Source: Paenibacillus sp. | GTDB lineage: Bacteria; Bacillota; Bacilli; Paenibacillales; YIM-B00363 | Reading direction: 5' to 3' | Length of the DNA: 51,231 bases | Assembly (NCBI GenBank): GCA_031181325.1 | Contig: JAPSKX010000013.1 | Coordinates: 1-51,231 of the forward strand | Shown here: piece by piece, positions 50,408 to 51,231 of the stretch | Layout of the letters: every line of letters starts with the position of its first letter | How positions within the stretch are numbered: the stretch's first letter is position 1 | Translations under genes and position numbers: made by a program | Notes under the pieces: generated by a model | The model's database searches: none | What the model was told of the DNA's origin: nothing | What the model saw: the letters and a program-made list of their open reading frames with translations, nothing else

Positions 50408-51231
50408 CTCTCCCTCGCAATTCGACGTTCGCCGCGTCGCTTCTGAACTTCATCATCTCGCGGTACTTGCCCGGCGTAATGTTTTTATATTTGCGGAACA
50501 CCCGAATGAAGCTGTTTTCATGCTGATATCCGACCTTCAGGGCGATGTCGGATATTTTATCCTCCGTCTCGACCAACAGCTCGCCGGCGCGGTCCATGCG
50601 CAGCTTTGTGAAGTAGCCGTAGATCGTCTCGTCCATCTCCTGCTTGAACAGCTGGCTGGCGAGACTGACGCTGACGCCGGCCGCGTCGGCGATGTCCTGG
50701 ATCCCGATCGGCTCTCCGAGATGCCGCTTCATAAATTCGACCATGCCCATGCAGAGTACGAAATCTTTGCTCTCCATCAAGCTGCGGTACCGCTCCGACA
50801 GCTCCGCCGCCTTGCTCGTAAACAACGCCGCGATATCGTCGAGGCTCAGCGTATGGAGCTCCTCGAACGGCCCCTCCTCCGCCCAGTCCTCCGCCTCTTC
50901 GCGAAGGCCGATGCGGCGAAGCCGCTCGCCCGACGATTTCAACAGCTTCAACGCGTCGGAGGGGTAATACGCCGCCGCTCGCAGTTCCCCCGCCATGCGC
51001 TCGACGATCGCGACCGCGCGGGCTTCGTCGCCGGCCTCGATCGCTCCGGCTAGATCGTCCACCCACAGATCCTTCATCGTCGCCCCGGCCGGCTCGTGAT
51101 CCGATACGTCCGCGAAGAGGATGATGCTCCCGTAGCCGCGGAACAGCCGATAGCCGAGCGCGTTCTCCGCCTCCAGCATCGCCTGCTTCAGCTTGCCCGC
51201 GTCGGCGTACGCCGCGCTGACGCCCATCGAT
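50370..51231 (-). CDS. AraC-family regulator, C-terminal part (YesS/YesN type)
   Basis: The open frame continues past the right edge, so the start is missing. The visible part begins with GVSAAYADAGKLKQAMLEAENALGYRLFRG, the segment seen in YesS- and YesN-type regulators ahead of the DNA-binding part. It ends with two helix-turn-helix units (IQDIADAAGVSVSLASQLFKQEMDETIYGYF and DIALKVGYQHENSFIRVFRKYKNITPGKYREMMK). Whether the missing N-terminus carries membrane helices or a receiver cannot be told. Its end overlaps the next gene, so it is co-transcribed with, and presumably activates, the pectin operon. Confidence 0.9.
   Translation of the reverse strand, partial: SMGVSAAYADAGKLKQAMLEAENALGYRLFRGYGSIILFADVSDHEPAGATMKDLWVDDLAGAIEAGDEARAVAIVERMAGELRAAAYYPSDALKLLKSSGERLRRIGLREEAEDWAEEGPFEELHTLSLDDIAALFTSKAAELSERYRSLMESKDFVLCMGMVEFMKRHLGEPIGIQDIADAAGVSVSLASQLFKQEMDETIYGYFTKLRMDRAGELLVETEDKISDIALKVGYQHENSFIRVFRKYKNITPGKYREMMKFRSDAANVELRGRDELESKGNRVAP

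Noticed and set aside
48746-50446. 566-codon open frame on the plus strand
   Set aside because: It is antisense to the six-hairpin glycosidase-like gene. Such long Arg/Pro-rich shadows are expected in GC-rich DNA, and it has no recognisable domain.
1-51231. tRNA, rRNA, CRISPR, insertion-sequence or prophage signals
   Set aside because: None was seen on either strand by reading; no repeat arrays, transposase motifs or tRNA-like cloverleafs were recognised.

Overview
The window reads as a chromosomal segment of a high-GC, spore-former-type Firmicute of the family Paenibacillaceae (Paenibacillus/Cohnella-like). This rests on strong GGAGG ribosome-binding sites, S-layer-homology anchoring, YesM/YesN two-component systems, YesS-type membrane AraC regulators, and LplA/LplB/LplC-type sugar importers without their own ATPase. 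Nearly everything is on the minus strand. No tRNA, rRNA, CRISPR array, insertion sequence or phage gene was seen.

Region 1 (1-6.0 kb), mixed housekeeping and stress genes: the N-terminus of a sensor kinase running off the left edge, a catalase, a short-chain dehydrogenase divergent from a TetR regulator with a nested palindromic operator between them, a 3' remnant of an alcohol dehydrogenase next to a second TetR regulator, and an NfsA-type flavin oxidoreductase that appears to start at CTG. A possible 32-residue membrane peptide precedes it. Region 2 (6.0-15.2 kb): one 2876-residue exported Kelch/fibronectin/cadherin-like protein ending in S-layer homology modules, with a long leader and a clear terminator.

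Region 3 (15.2-25.7 kb), first sugar system: sensor kinase, response regulator and solute-binding lipoprotein, followed after a terminator by GH43 glycosidase, two permeases and a second solute-binding lipoprotein. A perfect 12-bp direct repeat lies upstream of the GH43 gene where an AraC-type activator would bind. A decayed nitronate monooxygenase gene follows on the plus strand.

Region 4 (26.2-37.3 kb), second sugar system: a membrane-bound AraC regulator, then solute-binding protein, two permeases, a DUF5060/DUF4038 glycosidase-like protein, a nucleoside-hydrolase-fold protein and a large toroid protein of unknown function. Catabolite-responsive (cre-like) sites lie before the regulator and before the transporter. 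The substrate is unknown, and this is the best candidate here for an undescribed catabolic pathway.

Region 5 (37.4-39.5 kb): a WYL regulator divergent from a quinone-oxidoreductase-like enzyme. Region 6 (39.6-51.2 kb), pectin utilisation: a secreted multidomain pectate lyase with a structured leader and small upstream ORF, and an operon reading AraC regulator (partial), unknown six-hairpin glycosidase, oligogalacturonate lyase (PL22), unsaturated rhamnogalacturonyl hydrolase (GH105) and GH95 glycosidase. A strong terminator sits just before the GH95 gene. The lyase would act outside the cell; the other enzymes lack signal peptides and would finish imported oligosaccharides inside.
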